Shown: positions 1 to 8,172 of the stretch, in pieces
Layout: each line of letters begins with the position of its first letter
How positions within the stretch are numbered: the first letter of the stretch is position 1
Origin: Alkalihalophilus pseudofirmus
GTDB lineage: Bacteria; Bacillota; Bacilli; Bacillales; Bacillaceae_D
Direction: 5' to 3'
NCBI RefSeq assembly: GCF_029094545.1
Contig: NZ_CP117835.1
Coordinates: 2,212,001 to 2,276,000 of the forward strand
DNA: 64,000 nt
Program-made: the position numbers and the translations under genes
Notes under the pieces: generated by a model
What the model saw: only the letters and a program-made list of their open reading frames with translations
Databases searched by the model: none
Told to the model about the DNA's origin: nothing

Positions 1-407
1 AGTGAAGTAGTTAGAGTTCCTTCGGAGATTGAGCTATACTCTTGATTTAAAAAGACCTCTTTCTCATCACCGCCTTCAAACGGTTGGCCGACCATCTCCT
101 CATTTGGATGGGAATAACGGATACCGTTCATATCTAACACGACCACAAACAGCACCTCAGCAGAGCTTCGTACACGATTCGCATATACTTGTACGGCATC
201 TGTTTCTTGGTTTTCTAACCCGCTTATCACAATATCAGAATCAGCAACAATCCTAGCTGTCGTAAGAGCCTTCTCTTCTTCATAACGCATGCTGTTCTCA
301 TTAATCGACCTTGAGACTAAGAGGTCTGTGATAAACAAAGATAATAAAACGACCATACATACAAGCAGCAGAATCACGGTACGAAGCTTTACTTTTCTCA
401 TCAACAT
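1..407 (-). CDS. Sensor histidine kinase of the DcuS/CitA/MalK type, N-terminal part only
   Basis: The gene runs leftwards off the window, so only about 135 N-terminal residues are visible. The ATG at 405-407 follows a GAGAAGGG ribosome site by five bases; a second ATG lies two codons later. Residues about 8-24 are a hydrophobic membrane segment (VILLLVCMVVLLSLFI), followed by an extracytoplasmic sensor region containing RYSHPNEEMVGQPF and GGDEKEVF. This pattern is typical of the periplasmic PAS/Cache domain of C4-dicarboxylate and citrate sensor kinases. The family autophosphorylates on binding carboxylate and signals to a CitT/DctR-type regulator. The kinase core and partner regulator lie outside the window, so the ligand is not determined. 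Confidence 0.75.
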   Translation of the reverse strand, partial: MLMRKVKLRTVILLLVCMVVLLSLFITDLLVSRSINENSMRYEEEKALTTARIVADSDIVISGLENQETDAVQVYANRVRSSAEVLFVVVLDMNGIRYSHPNEEMVGQPFEGGDEKEVFLNQEYSSISEGTLTTS

Positions 408-554
408 TCTAACCCTTCTCTCAAAACATCATTAGTTGATATTGTAACGGTTGTTTCTTTTTTTAGAAAGATTCAACTTGAGAAAGTTTCTTATCGTTAA
501 AGTAATTGAAGCTAAACAACTCCCGGATATCAGAAGATCCCGAGAGTTTCTCAC

Positions 555-1832
555 TTACTTTTTATGTCCGGCGATCAAGCCGCTCCTATGTCTCGTTGTC
601 CCGCCTTTTGTATACGAGCTTGCACGAAGAATCGCTGTTGCCCCGTACTTTTCTCGAATTGAATCCATCACATAACCAAGCTCCCGCTTACGAGTCACTT
701 CTTCCTCATCTACAAATAGAGATAACTGGCGCTCGGTATCCGGCTGTACTTTTGAAAGGGCCACATACACCTGCCTAACCGTTTCCCCATGATAATGTTT
801 GTTTAAAAGTTTTAAACAGGCATTGTAAATATCGAGCGTGCTGTTTGTCGGCTCATCAACTGTGAGCTGCCGGGAAAACCCTCCCCCGCCTTCGTTTTTA
901 CTATAGCCTAGACCAAGGCTGATCGTTCGGCCTGCTGCTCTTTTCTTCCTTGCACGGCGCACAACCTCCTCACACATTTCAAGAATGACCGTTTTAATTT
1001 CTTCGGTCCCGACATAATCTCTAAGTAAAATTTGGCCGACGGAATAGCTTTTCGATTTGATTTTTGCTGGCTTATGAATGTCACTGACATCGATTCCCCA
1101 CGCATGCTGATACAACTGCTGTCCCATCACTTTGCCGAATTTAAATTCAAGACGTTTAAGAGAGGAATTCGCAAGCTGTGCGACCGAGCGGATTCCCATA
1201 TTCATTAATGTTTTCTCATAGCGGCGCCCAATCCCCCACATATCTGATAATGGCTGAATTCTCCACAGCTTCGTTTCAACGTCCTCATAATCCCAGTGGG
1301 CAAAATGATCCTCCTGCTTTTTAGCTTCGATGTCTAAAGCTACTTTAGATAAAAGCATATTGCAGGAAGATGAGCCGACAGCAAGCGTTAATCCGAAGCA
1401 TGATTTAATCGACTGCTGCAGCATACGTGCAAACCCACGCTGATTCTCCCTTCCTTGATGACGCTTTGAGGTAAGTTTAATAAATGCCTCATCAATCGAA
1501 TACACAAAGATGTCCTCTGGCGGAACATATTGTTCCATATGTAATGTAATCTCGGTCGAAATTTTTAAAAACTCCTCCATTTCCGCGTTCACAACGACGA
1601 TATCAGGATCTTTTGGAATCTCGAACAGCCTTGAACCAGTTTTGATGCCCATTTCTTTTAATTTAGGTGTCGCCGCAAGCACCACGCTTCCGTTACGTTT
1701 TGTATCTCCAACGACAGCAAGCTTTGTTACAAACGGGTGCAGACCAAGCTTCACAGCCGACACACTCGCATAAAAACTCTTTAAATCACAGCATAAATAA
1801 GACTGTTTAGGGAATGCTTCATAATTGAACAT
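555..1832 (-). CDS. yqjW: Y-family DNA polymerase, YqjW/UvrX type (SOS lesion bypass)
   Basis: 425-residue translesion polymerase. The N-terminal CDLKSFYASV block carries the first metal-binding aspartate and the steric-gate region, and YSIDEAF (near residue 112) carries the second acidic pair of the Y-family active site. A helix-hairpin-helix-like stretch (MWGIGRRYEKTLMNMGI) and a little-finger region follow. It resembles B. subtilis YqjW (PolY2) and SP-beta UvrX more than DinB/PolIV, because the initial motif is CDLKSF rather than MDMDCF. The ATG follows GGGGGAAG. A perfect LexA operator lies inside its promoter, so induction by DNA damage is expected. The YolD-like partner that often sits beside yqjW is instead about 3.1 kb away with its own LexA box. 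Confidence 0.9.
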   Translation of the reverse strand: MFNYEAFPKQSYLCCDLKSFYASVSAVKLGLHPFVTKLAVVGDTKRNGSVVLAATPKLKEMGIKTGSRLFEIPKDPDIVVVNAEMEEFLKISTEITLHMEQYVPPEDIFVYSIDEAFIKLTSKRHQGRENQRGFARMLQQSIKSCFGLTLAVGSSSCNMLLSKVALDIEAKKQEDHFAHWDYEDVETKLWRIQPLSDMWGIGRRYEKTLMNMGIRSVAQLANSSLKRLEFKFGKVMGQQLYQHAWGIDVSDIHKPAKIKSKSYSVGQILLRDYVGTEEIKTVILEMCEEVVRRARKKRAAGRTISLGLGYSKNEGGGGFSRQLTVDEPTNSTLDIYNACLKLLNKHYHGETVRQVYVALSKVQPDTERQLSLFVDEEEVTRKRELGYVMDSIREKYGATAILRASSYTKGGTTRHRSGLIAGHKK

Positions 1833-1863
1833 CCTACTTCCCCCTTTTTCTCTCTTTAAGCTT

Positions 1864-1890
1864 ATTATACACGAACAAACGTTCTTACAA
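1864..1890 (-). promoter_or_regulatory. SOS promoter of yqjW with LexA box
   Basis: On the minus strand a -10 TATAAT (1864-1869) is preceded after 15 bases by TTGTAA (1885-1890). The spacer holds GAACAAACGTTC (1873-1884), a perfect match to the B. subtilis LexA/DinR consensus GAAC-N4-GTTC. LexA bound here would cover the promoter directly. Confidence 0.85.
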
Positions 1891-1939
1891 ACATAAAATA
1901 TTGGTCGGCTGGGTTGAGGGATTATGAGATGTGATTCGA

Positions 1940-2126
1940 TTGCGTCAGTGTAAGCAGAAATTGCGTGGATGCTGCAGCTGATTTTGCAAGTGTTTGGCTT
2001 TTTTGCGTCTGTTTGAGCATTAATTGCTTCTGTTGGTCTTTTATGCGCCGATTGGAAGGGGAATTGCGTGGGTGCAGATGCGAATTGCGTCGGTGTCAGG
2101 CTTTATTGCGCCTGTTCGCTTTTAAA
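1940..2126 (+). repeat. Phased TTGCG array 1 (nine units, 21-bp step)
   Basis: Units starting TTGC(G) or ATGCG begin at 1940, 1961, 1984, 2003, 2024, 2043, 2064, 2085 and 2106. Steps are 21, 23, 19, 21, 19, 21, 21 and 21. The unit consensus is TTGCGtCnGT followed by about eleven less conserved bases that usually end in A or T. It has the family layout of four units, a 19-bp step (2024 to 2043), then four units, with one extra unit in front. It lies beyond the uspA terminator and upstream of the yqjW promoter. There is no dyad symmetry and no long reading frame, since the 19- and 23-bp steps break any frame. Confidence 0.85.
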
Positions 2127-2150
2127 GGCCTCACACAATCCACTTCAAAA

Positions 2151-2181
2151 CAAAAAAGCTGATACTACACTCAGTATCAGC
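2151..2181 (-). terminator. Intrinsic terminator of uspA
   Basis: A perfect 9-bp stem (GCTGATACT, 2158-2166, with AGTATCAGC, 2173-2181) has a 6-base loop and is followed on the minus strand by TTTTTTG. Confidence 0.88.
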
Positions 2182-2196
2182 CTCTCTACCACCTAT

Positions 2197-2613
2197 TCAC
2201 TTCACAATCATGACCGGACATTCCACTCGCTTCGCCACTTTGTGGCTGACGCTTCCGAGCACCATGGTCTGAAGGTTATTTAACCCGCGGCTGCCAATGA
2301 CCAAGCACTCATATTCACCTTTATTGGCAAAATCAACGATTGTCGGGCCCGGCTCTCCGCGTAAAACGTGGATCGTGCACGAGATTCCTTCGTCTTCAAA
2401 AAGCTCTGCGATCCCTCTAACTTTCTCTTTCCTTGCATAGTCCATTTCTTCTTTACTCGCATGATGCAAAACGTCTTGTCTAGAAGATGAACCGCTTACA
2501 ACATAGACAATATCAACTTTTCCCTTTTTAGGATCTACTAATGTTCTTGCCTCTTTCGCAGCTCTGAATGAGTGCTCTGAACCGTCTGCAGCTAATAGTA
2601 TATTGCGATACAT
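2197..2613 (-). CDS. Universal stress protein, ATP-binding UspA type
   Basis: 138 residues, single Usp domain. The start MYRNILLAADGSEHS is typical of the family. The C-terminal GSRGLNNLQTMVLGSVS fits the G-2x-G-9x-G(S/T) nucleotide-binding signature, so it should bind ATP rather than belong to the non-binding Usp branch. An ATG two codons upstream (2617-2619) is only a base or two from the GGGG ribosome site, so the second ATG (2611-2613), seven bases further on, is preferred. The gene follows the SulP transporter in the same direction with a probable terminator between them; SulP-Usp pairing suggests stress-linked control of anion uptake, which is inference. Confidence 0.88.
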   Translation of the reverse strand: MYRNILLAADGSEHSFRAAKEARTLVDPKKGKVDIVYVVSGSSSRQDVLHHASKEEMDYARKEKVRGIAELFEDEGISCTIHVLRGEPGPTIVDFANKGEYECLVIGSRGLNNLQTMVLGSVSHKVAKRVECPVMIVK

Positions 2614-2636
2614 GTTCATTCCCCTTTTTTATTTAT

Positions 2637-2670
2637 TAAAAGGTTGATTGCAATCTCTTACAATCAACCT
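2637..2670 (-). terminator. Probable terminator between the SulP gene and uspA
   Basis: A perfect 10-bp inverted repeat, AGGTTGATTG (2641-2650) and CAATCAACCT (2661-2670), with a 10-base loop is followed on the minus strand by TTTTAAT. The U-tract is short, so read-through into uspA is possible. Confidence 0.65.
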
Positions 2671-2684
2671 CTCTTTTTAGATGA

Positions 2685-4145
2685 TTAATGTCCAGATGCT
2701 TTAGATAAGCCTCCGATGCGTTCTTTTAACTGTTCGCTTTCGCTGTTAAGGCCAGCGTAGCTCACTTTAATATCATTTTGTTCAAATTTTGATTCAATCT
2801 TGTCAAACGCACCAATTGCTGAATCATCCCATAAATGAGCTTCTGACAAGTCAAGAACAACTTCCTTTATATCTTCTTTGTAATCAAATTTATTAATTAA
2901 ATCTGTTACCGAAGCGAAGAAAATTTGCCCTCTGATGCGGTAGATCTTCTTAGCACTCGTCTGTCCTCTAATTCCTTCGACATCTACTTTAGAAATTTTC
3001 GCAGCAAAGAAAATTGCACTTAACAGGACACCGGCAAATACACCGATGGCTAGGTTATGAGTAACAACAACCGTTGCAACCGTAACAACCATAACAATCG
3101 CATCTGTTCGTGGCAGTTTATTGATGTGACGGATTGAGCCCCAGTCAAATGTACTGATTGATACCATGAACATAACCCCGACTAATGCAGCCATTGGAAT
3201 TTGAACAACAAGACCACCTAATACCAAGATCAAGAACATAAGGACTACACCTGCAACAAGTGCTGATAAACGCCCGCGTCCGCCTGATTTCACGTTGATC
3301 ACCGATTGACCAATCATGGCGCAACCAGCCATACCGCCGAAGAAACCAGCTACAATGTTTGCAATCCCTTGTCCGCGGCTCTCTTTATTCTTATCACTTT
3401 CCGTATCTGTCATATCATCAACAATATTCGCCGTCAGTAATGATTCAAGGAGACCAACGATCGCTAATGCTAATGAATAAGGAAGGATAATCATGAGTGT
3501 TTCTAAATTAAATGGGATTTGCGGAATTAAAAACATTGGCAGTGCTTGCTGCAGCGCACCCATATCTCCTACTGTACGAACATCGATGTTCATAAAAATA
3601 ACAATAGCAGTAATCGCTACAATCGCTGCTAAAGCTGATGGCACAGCCTTTGTTACACGCGGCAGTAAATAAATAATCGCAAGTGTTGCAGCAACTAAGG
3701 CATACATTACCCATGTCGCGTCTACAAATTGGTCAAGCTGAGCCATAAAAATGAGAATTGCTAGAGCGTTTACGAAACCAACCATGACCGATCTAGGCAC
3801 AAAACGCATAAATCTAGCAAGCTTGAAAACCCCAAAAATAATTTGAATGATCCCCGTTAAGATTGTGGCGGCAAGTAAGTATTGCAGCCCATGCTCTGCT
3901 ACAAGTGTAACCATAACAAGCGCCATAGCCCCTGTTGCAGCTGAGATCATACCAGGTCGTCCACCTACAAAAGCGATCACTACAGCAATACAAAAAGATG
4001 CATAAAGTCCTACCATCGGGTCAACACCGGCAATGATAGAAAAGGCAATTGCCTCTGGGATTAATGCTAGAGCGACAACGAGTCCTGCGAGCACATCTCC
4101 CCGTACATTACTAAACCATTCTTGCTTAATTGATTCGATATTCAA
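2685..4145 (-). CDS. SulP-family anion permease with C-terminal STAS domain
   Basis: 486 residues from a TTG start (4143-4145) placed five bases after AAAGAGGTGC. An upstream in-frame ATG at 4223 has no ribosome site and would add 26 polar residues unlike the family start. The N-terminus [20 protein letters not shown] and the following ten or more membrane segments are classic SulP (SLC26-like); the last about 100 residues form a STAS domain ([12 protein letters not shown] ... [19 protein letters not shown]). The family moves sulfate, bicarbonate or other anions, often with H+ or Na+. The substrate cannot be fixed from sequence; bicarbonate (BicA-like) is a reasonable guess for an alkaliphile. 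Confidence 0.88.
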   Translation of the reverse strand: MNIESIKQEWFSNVRGDVLAGLVVALALIPEAIAFSIIAGVDPMVGLYASFCIAVVIAFVGGRPGMISAATGAMALVMVTLVAEHGLQYLLAATILTGIIQIIFGVFKLARFMRFVPRSVMVGFVNALAILIFMAQLDQFVDATWVMYALVAATLAIIYLLPRVTKAVPSALAAIVAITAIVIFMNIDVRTVGDMGALQQALPMFLIPQIPFNLETLMIILPYSLALAIVGLLESLLTANIVDDMTDTESDKNKESRGQGIANIVAGFFGGMAGCAMIGQSVINVKSGGRGRLSALVAGVVLMFLILVLGGLVVQIPMAALVGVMFMVSISTFDWGSIRHINKLPRTDAIVMVVTVATVVVTHNLAIGVFAGVLLSAIFFAAKISKVDVEGIRGQTSAKKIYRIRGQIFFASVTDLINKFDYKEDIKEVVLDLSEAHLWDDSAIGAFDKIESKFEQNDIKVSYAGLNSESEQLKERIGGLSKASGH

Positions 4146-4469
4146 TTTAGCACCTCTTTCTATTAAATTGTTAAACTGTTTTTGCGACTTTCGACTCTCA
4201 CGAAAGCCAAGGTCCGTTTTCAACAGAAAGAATCATACCACAAAGTTACATAAAACCTAAAATCCGATGTAAGCGGGAACAAATATACTTTTTATCGTTC
4301 AAACATCCGATTTCGTCCATATTCTCTTCTTTTGAATGAATCACCTTTTAATTACTTTTGAATTAAACCATTTATAACTGAGTATAAATATCTCTAATGT
4401 ATAGGCACAAAATCGAATTATATAGTATGATAAAAGGAAGGTTAGCTTTGATTCGGAGGGACTTATCGT

Positions 4470-4652
4470 ATGGAGAAAGAGATTATGACGGTTACTCAGG
4501 TCGCTGAGTATTTACAATTAAGTGAAGTGTCTACGTATAAATTGGTTCAGGAAGGAAAGATTCCTGCTTTTAAGATCGGCAGACATTGGCGCGTAAAAAA
4601 AGAAGACTTGAATGAATTTATTGAACGATTGAAAAAAGGGGAACGGATTTAA
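4470..4652 (+). CDS. Small excisionase-family HTH DNA-binding protein
   Basis: 60 residues, nearly all one winged-helix domain of the HTH_17 (excisionase/MerR-like) family: MTVTQVAEYLQLSEVSTYKL, then the wing IPAFKIGRHWRVKKEDLNEFI. The ATG follows GGAGGG by nine bases. Free-standing proteins of this type are common in Bacillaceae chromosomes. No integrase, att site or phage gene is nearby, so it is more likely a small regulator than a prophage excisionase. It is transcribed divergently from the SulP gene and ends at a strong terminator. Confidence 0.85.
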   Translation: MEKEIMTVTQVAEYLQLSEVSTYKLVQEGKIPAFKIGRHWRVKKEDLNEFIERLKKGERI

Positions 4653-4660
4653 GATGTAAC

Positions 4661-4705
4661 GAGACCTTGCTAGTAGTGTTAATGACTACTTGCAAGGTCT
4701 TTTTT
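4661..4705 (+). terminator. Strong intrinsic terminator after the excisionase-type gene
   Basis: A two-part stem, AGACCTTGC with AGTAGT (4662-4677), pairs with ACTACT and GCAAGGTCT (4685-4700), followed by a run of T. Confidence 0.9.
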
Positions 4706-4739
4706 AAGGTGAATGTCAGCAAAGGTTATAAAAGTAGAA

Positions 4740-4920
4740 TTGCGTCAGTCTTCTGCTTAATTGCGCCTGCTACAAAGGTGATTGCGCGGGTGTTTTGCTT
4801 TATTGCGCTGGTTCAAACGTGTATTGCGTCAGTTGGCTTTTATTGCGCCTTTTCAGAGTGTAATTGCTGCCATCTGAATGCGAATTGTATTCTATCCCCC
4901 TTTTAATTTCGCCTCTTTCC
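4740..4920 (+). repeat. Phased TTGCG array 2
   Basis: Units begin at 4740, 4761, 4782, 4803, 4824, 4843, 4864 and 4885, with a weak ninth (TTTCGCC) near 4906. All steps are 21 bp except 4824 to 4843, which is 19. Six consecutive units start with a perfect TTGCG. As in the other copies, about four units lie on each side of the 19-bp step, here with one extra in front. The array fills the gap between the terminator at 4705 and the yolD promoter. Confidence 0.88.
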
Positions 4921-4923
4921 GGG

Positions 4924-4954
4924 TATACTAAACACGAAATACGAACATATATTC
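4924..4954 (+). promoter_or_regulatory. LexA-controlled promoter of the YolD-like gene
   Basis: TATACT (4924-4929) is a plausible -10. GAACATATATTC (4943-4954) matches the LexA consensus GAAC-N4-GTTC in seven of eight defined positions and lies just after the expected transcription start, where repressor would block initiation. Confidence 0.65.
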
Positions 4955-4980
4955 TTATAAAAGGGAGGAAGTGATGTATT

Positions 4981-5301
4981 ATGCAATATCGAGGTATGAT
5001 TAAATGGACACAGCTGGCGATACCAGAACATATGGAGATGATCCGCACAGAACGGGAAAAACGCAATCTCCCGCAAAAACCAGAACTTGATCCGCAAGCA
5101 ATGGAAGAATTGATGTACATAATAGAAGAAAAAATCGCCCTGCAGCAGCCAGCCAAAGTTACTTATTGGCAGCAACATGAAGCGCGTGTGGTTGACGGGT
5201 TTGTGAAGAAGCCTTCTTCGTCTCCCTCTTTGATTGAAATAAAGGATGAGGGGGAAAACAAAATGAAGATTGAGTTAGAAATGATCCTTAGCATACAGTA
5301 A
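4981..5301 (+). CDS. YolD-like family protein (SOS partner of Y-family polymerase)
   Basis: 106 residues. The N-terminus MQYRGMIKWTQLAIPEHMEM matches the YolD-like family, in which (Y/D)RGxxKW begins nearly all members; the middle (PQKPELDPQAMEELM) is also typical. In B. subtilis and its phages yolD-like genes sit beside yqjW or uvrX and share SOS control; their role is not settled. Here the gene is about 3.1 kb from yqjW but keeps its own LexA-like box. An in-frame stop at 4972-4974 fixes ATG 4981 as the first usable ATG, although GGAGG lies a rather long 12 bases upstream. Confidence 0.85.
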   Translation: MQYRGMIKWTQLAIPEHMEMIRTEREKRNLPQKPELDPQAMEELMYIIEEKIALQQPAKVTYWQQHEARVVDGFVKKPSSSPSLIEIKDEGENKMKIELEMILSIQ

Positions 5302-5320
5302 GAAGAGGTTACAAGAACCT

Positions 5321-5361
5321 AAAAAGGCTAGGACCAAACATTTTAGTTATGTCCCAGCCTT
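5321..5361 (-). terminator. Terminator of the LXG toxin operon
   Basis: AAGGCTAGGAC (5324-5334) pairs with GTCCCAGCCTT (5351-5361) with one mismatch; TTTTTAGG follows on the minus strand. Confidence 0.75.
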
Positions 5362-5365
5362 AATA

Positions 5366-5803
5366 TCATTCTTTAGAATTTAAAAATGCAATTGCTTGAT
5401 CAACATTTTCTGTTGAAAATACGACATTATCAGGATTTATCATCATCTCATCATAAATTCTTTGATATTTATAACCAGGAATTAGATTAAATAGCTTCTT
5501 CCACTTATGTCTTTTATTTAGCGCATCTATTTCTGCATCTATTTTATCTTGATCCACTCTTATAATGACGTAAACAGGCCGTATTTTAGCTTTTTCTAAT
5601 ATATCTTTTTTGAATCTCTGAGTATATTCCTTAGGTTGGTCGTTTAAAACAAGATTACCACTAAAAGCCATATTATCAACGTTATATTTGATCTCTTCTT
5701 GAATATCATTTCTAACAGAGTCTTTTAATTCTGTTTCAGTAACAATCAGAACGCTAAACCACTCATGTTCTTGTTGAGGTGCTTTCTTTTTATTAAAGAG
5801 CAT
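5366..5803 (-). CDS. Unknown protein, last gene of the LXG toxin operon
   Basis: 145 residues from ATG 5803, eight bases after AGGTG; an in-frame GTG three codons upstream lacks spacing. I do not recognise the family. It is a soluble, charged alpha/beta-looking protein with the hydrophobic strands WFSVLIV and VYVIIRV and a lysine-rich centre (KRHKWKKLFNLIPGYKYQR). There is no signal peptide or membrane segment. It starts ten bases beyond the stop of the DUF4176 gene and is the final gene before the terminator. By position it could be a second immunity protein, a chaperone for toxin export or an orphan accessory; none of these is shown. Confidence 0.7.
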   Translation of the reverse strand: MLFNKKKAPQQEHEWFSVLIVTETELKDSVRNDIQEEIKYNVDNMAFSGNLVLNDQPKEYTQRFKKDILEKAKIRPVYVIIRVDQDKIDAEIDALNKRHKWKKLFNLIPGYKYQRIYDEMMINPDNVVFSTENVDQAIAFLNSKE

Positions 5804-5812
5804 ATGCGACAC

Positions 5813-6079
5813 CTACACTTCATTAAGAACTTTTTGAAATTCTTTCTCTTCTTGATCCGAATATCCTTTATGTATGATTTCGGCAATATCCTTCTCATTA
5901 AAAACATACGAATAATCCGGATTAATATAGCCTTCTGGATAAGGAACAGCTAAATAATCATACATTTCCTCTTTTTCTTCAGCAAGTAACAGTTGCTTTC
6001 TCCCATAAATCATTAGTTTTTTATTTCCTCCATTTAAAAGAACAATTGAGCCGTTTGGTATAAATGTTTTTGCGTTCAT
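5813..6079 (-). CDS. DUF4176 protein of type VII secretion (LXG) loci
   Basis: 88 residues. Matches the DUF4176 pattern: PNGSIVLLNGGNKKLMIYGR, then YDYLAVPYPEGYINPD, F(N)EKDI and a final helical tail. DUF4176 genes are found beside LXG-domain effectors in Firmicutes and are thought to help target or export the effector; the exact role is not established from this sequence. The ATG overlaps the stop of the upstream membrane protein gene (TAATG), so the two are translationally coupled, with GAGGTG as ribosome site. Confidence 0.8.
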   Translation of the reverse strand: MNAKTFIPNGSIVLLNGGNKKLMIYGRKQLLLAEEKEEMYDYLAVPYPEGYINPDYSYVFNEKDIAEIIHKGYSDQEEKEFQKVLNEV

Positions 6080-6792
6080 TATTTCACCTCAATATGATGC
6101 TGTTTCGATTTTTTTAGTGGTTTTTCTAGTTTTACTAAATGACTATTTGCTCGCATGAATAGATACTTGTGGATGAATTTGACACTTGTATAAGAAAAGA
6201 CCAATGCAAACATATAGAATACCCCAAGCAATGCCATTAACATAGCCATTTCAGATTGCTTTGCAACTTGATGGTAAAAGATATAACCAAGGGCAGGGCC
6301 AGCGCCATATAATATGTAAGTTAATTTTGAAGGTTGCTTGATGTTTCTCTGACCATCCAAATTTAACATTTTCCCCTTATAATATAAATACATAACTACT
6401 ATAAGTACCACTTGAATTCCAACGGTTAAAAAGAGAAATAAAGGACCTTGAACGTTTAAGATTATATATGCATATTTTTGAACAGCAACAGTATAAGCCC
6501 ATGCAGCTACAATACTCAACATACCTAAAAACAAAAAAACGTGTACTTGTATGGTGTAAGGACTCCTAAATAATAGGTAAATAGACCATAAGTTTATGAT
6601 TATAATTAAAGGGACTGTCAGTGCAGCATATAGATAAGTAAAAGGTACCAGGAGAGGAAATAAAGAAAAATTTAATAATATAAATGTAAATCCCCCAATA
6701 ATTTGTTTAGTTTGAAATGAAGCAAACACATGTAAATGTTGTTGTATAGCCTTAGGTAAATCCCTATATTTTATTTCTTTATTTATTTGCAT
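6079..6792 (-). CDS. Multipass membrane protein, candidate immunity protein to the LXG toxin
   Basis: 237 residues from ATG 6792, five bases after GGTGG (a TTG four codons upstream lacks a ribosome site). About six hydrophobic segments are visible, for example IIGGFTFILLNFSLFPLLV, LIIIINLWSIYLLF, LFLTVGIQVVLIVVMYLYY and MLMALLGVFYMFALVF, with a basic C-terminal tail. I do not recognise the family. It lies directly after the toxin gene (21-bp gap), the usual place for an immunity gene. Because the toxin tip is a glycine-rich hydrophobic domain likely to act on membranes, a membrane immunity protein makes sense. The role is inferred from context. Confidence 0.7.
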   Translation of the reverse strand: MQINKEIKYRDLPKAIQQHLHVFASFQTKQIIGGFTFILLNFSLFPLLVPFTYLYAALTVPLIIIINLWSIYLLFRSPYTIQVHVFLFLGMLSIVAAWAYTVAVQKYAYIILNVQGPLFLFLTVGIQVVLIVVMYLYYKGKMLNLDGQRNIKQPSKLTYILYGAGPALGYIFYHQVAKQSEMAMLMALLGVFYMFALVFSYTSVKFIHKYLFMRANSHLVKLEKPLKKSKQHHIEVK

Positions 6793-6813
6793 AATAACCA
6801 CCAAATCTAATCA

Positions 6814-8172
6814 TTATTTTGCCGTCTGTTCTTTCTTAAACCAACCAGCTACCGTCCCTGTAACCGTACTTATGCCCTTTTGTACACCATCCTTTATATG
6901 ATTTGAAATTGATTTACCCCCAACCTTAATACCATCAAGGAGCACAGAAGCACCTATTGAAACTCCAGCACCAATCAATGCTCCTGTTAAAACAGGCAGC
7001 CCAGCAGCAACTACAAATGATGTAACAACTGCCCCTCCTACGATCGTAGCAACTCCAATACTTACATCAATAGCTGCATCACCTATCGTTTTTGCCACTT
7101 TTTCATCTGCTTGCACATTTTCATATAAATTATGACCAGTCGTAACACCGACTCCTACCCAGCTTAGTCCATTTTTCAAAGCATATTTAGCAGCTACCTT
7201 TGGTTGCACATACCTAGCAATTTGAGGTTCATTGCCACGCTCTAACTGTGAACTTATATAAGTGTTTTGGTAATTCGTCCCATTAATTTTGTTGACCATA
7301 CCATTTTTCACTTTATAACCCGCTTTGTATTTTTCTATAGCGAAACCCTGAACTTGTGTCTTATAGAAAACACTTGATATAACAGCTGCTTCAGCAACCG
7401 TATTCACAGTATTTCCTACATTTGAAAAAGGTGCTGAAGGGTCTAGAGTTACTTTTCCATTGGGACCTAAATAGATATTATTAAATCCATTAGATGATTG
7501 TTTTTCTTCTAAGTTATTATTTATTATATGTATATCTGATTTGTACTGCTTTAAACTTCCAACTCTATATGAAGAGACCCCTACATCTCTATAAATACTT
7601 TGTACGCTCGTTATATGTTTATTCAAACTTTGAATACTAGTTTCTATGTTTAATAGAGCGCCTGACATTGCCCAATCAAAAGAGTGTACTTCTTCGATTG
7701 TAGAATGAATTTCTTTTTTACCTTGATTTATGTATTCCAATACATTTTCATCATTTAGCCTTGGCAAAGAAACAATGTGTTGTACTTGTTGCATTATTTG
7801 ATTAGCAACATTAGTAAGATCAATGGTGAAATTTTTTACTTTGTCTAAAGAAGGCTCTAAATCACCTTCTAAAAAACTCTCCCTAATAAACCCGTTTGAA
7901 TCAGGTTCTATTGTGTATAAGCCGTCAGTTATTTGATGCAGAACATTTTCGTAAGCATTAAAAAGATCTTTAAAGGATTTTAGAAGCGGCAGATGACATT
8001 CCTTATAAAAAGATTGAATTGACTCACCAGCATCCCCCTTAAAAGAATCATTCAAAGAAGTAAAATTACGAATATTGTTTTCTATCAAATCAAATTGTTT
8101 TGATAATAATTTGATTGAATGAATAGTCTCATTTATTCCAGCTTCCATTGATTGGACTTCTAAAACTTTCAT
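6814..8172 (-). CDS. LXG-domain polymorphic toxin, type VII secretion substrate
   Basis: 452 residues. The first about 200 are the helical LXG domain (MKVLEVQSMEAGINETI ... FKGDAGESIQSFYKE) that serves as type VII export signal and stalk. Residues about 200-350 are a linker (NIYLGPNGKVTLDPSAPFSN). The C-terminus carries long hydrophobic glycine/alanine stretches (IGVATIVGGAVVTSFVVAAG, then LTGALIGAGVSIGASVLL) resembling glycine zippers of membrane-active LXG toxins such as streptococcal TelE. No nuclease or NADase motif is seen. The ATG follows GGAGGAGG. No type VII core genes or small WXG100-like partners lie in the window, so export would depend on a system elsewhere. The 255-bp AT-rich region upstream must hold the promoter. 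Confidence 0.85.
   Translation of the reverse strand: MKVLEVQSMEAGINETIHSIKLLSKQFDLIENNIRNFTSLNDSFKGDAGESIQSFYKECHLPLLKSFKDLFNAYENVLHQITDGLYTIEPDSNGFIRESFLEGDLEPSLDKVKNFTIDLTNVANQIMQQVQHIVSLPRLNDENVLEYINQGKKEIHSTIEEVHSFDWAMSGALLNIETSIQSLNKHITSVQSIYRDVGVSSYRVGSLKQYKSDIHIINNNLEEKQSSNGFNNIYLGPNGKVTLDPSAPFSNVGNTVNTVAEAAVISSVFYKTQVQGFAIEKYKAGYKVKNGMVNKINGTNYQNTYISSQLERGNEPQIARYVQPKVAAKYALKNGLSWVGVGVTTGHNLYENVQADEKVAKTIGDAAIDVSIGVATIVGGAVVTSFVVAAGLPVLTGALIGAGVSIGASVLLDGIKVGGKSISNHIKDGVQKGISTVTGTVAGWFKKEQTAK

Noticed and set aside
1965-2283. Open frames across array 1 (Cys-rich 60-70-residue ORFs)
   Set aside because: A 21-bp period keeps frames open by itself; 19- and 23-bp steps shift frame between units, there is no ribosome site, and the frames of the five arrays do not give one protein family. 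The same applies to frames in arrays 2, 4 and 5.
4146-4223. Longer SulP start (26 extra residues from ATG 4223)
   Set aside because: No ribosome site there, whereas the internal TTG has AAAGAGGTGC at good distance and matches the family N-terminus.
4470-4652. Prophage excisionase marking an integrated element
   Set aside because: No integrase, att-like direct repeats or phage genes nearby; free-standing HTH_17 proteins are common in Bacillaceae.
4740-4920. CRISPR-like array
   Set aside because: Period is only 21 bp, conservation is limited to about ten bases per unit, there are no unique spacers of normal size and no cas genes.
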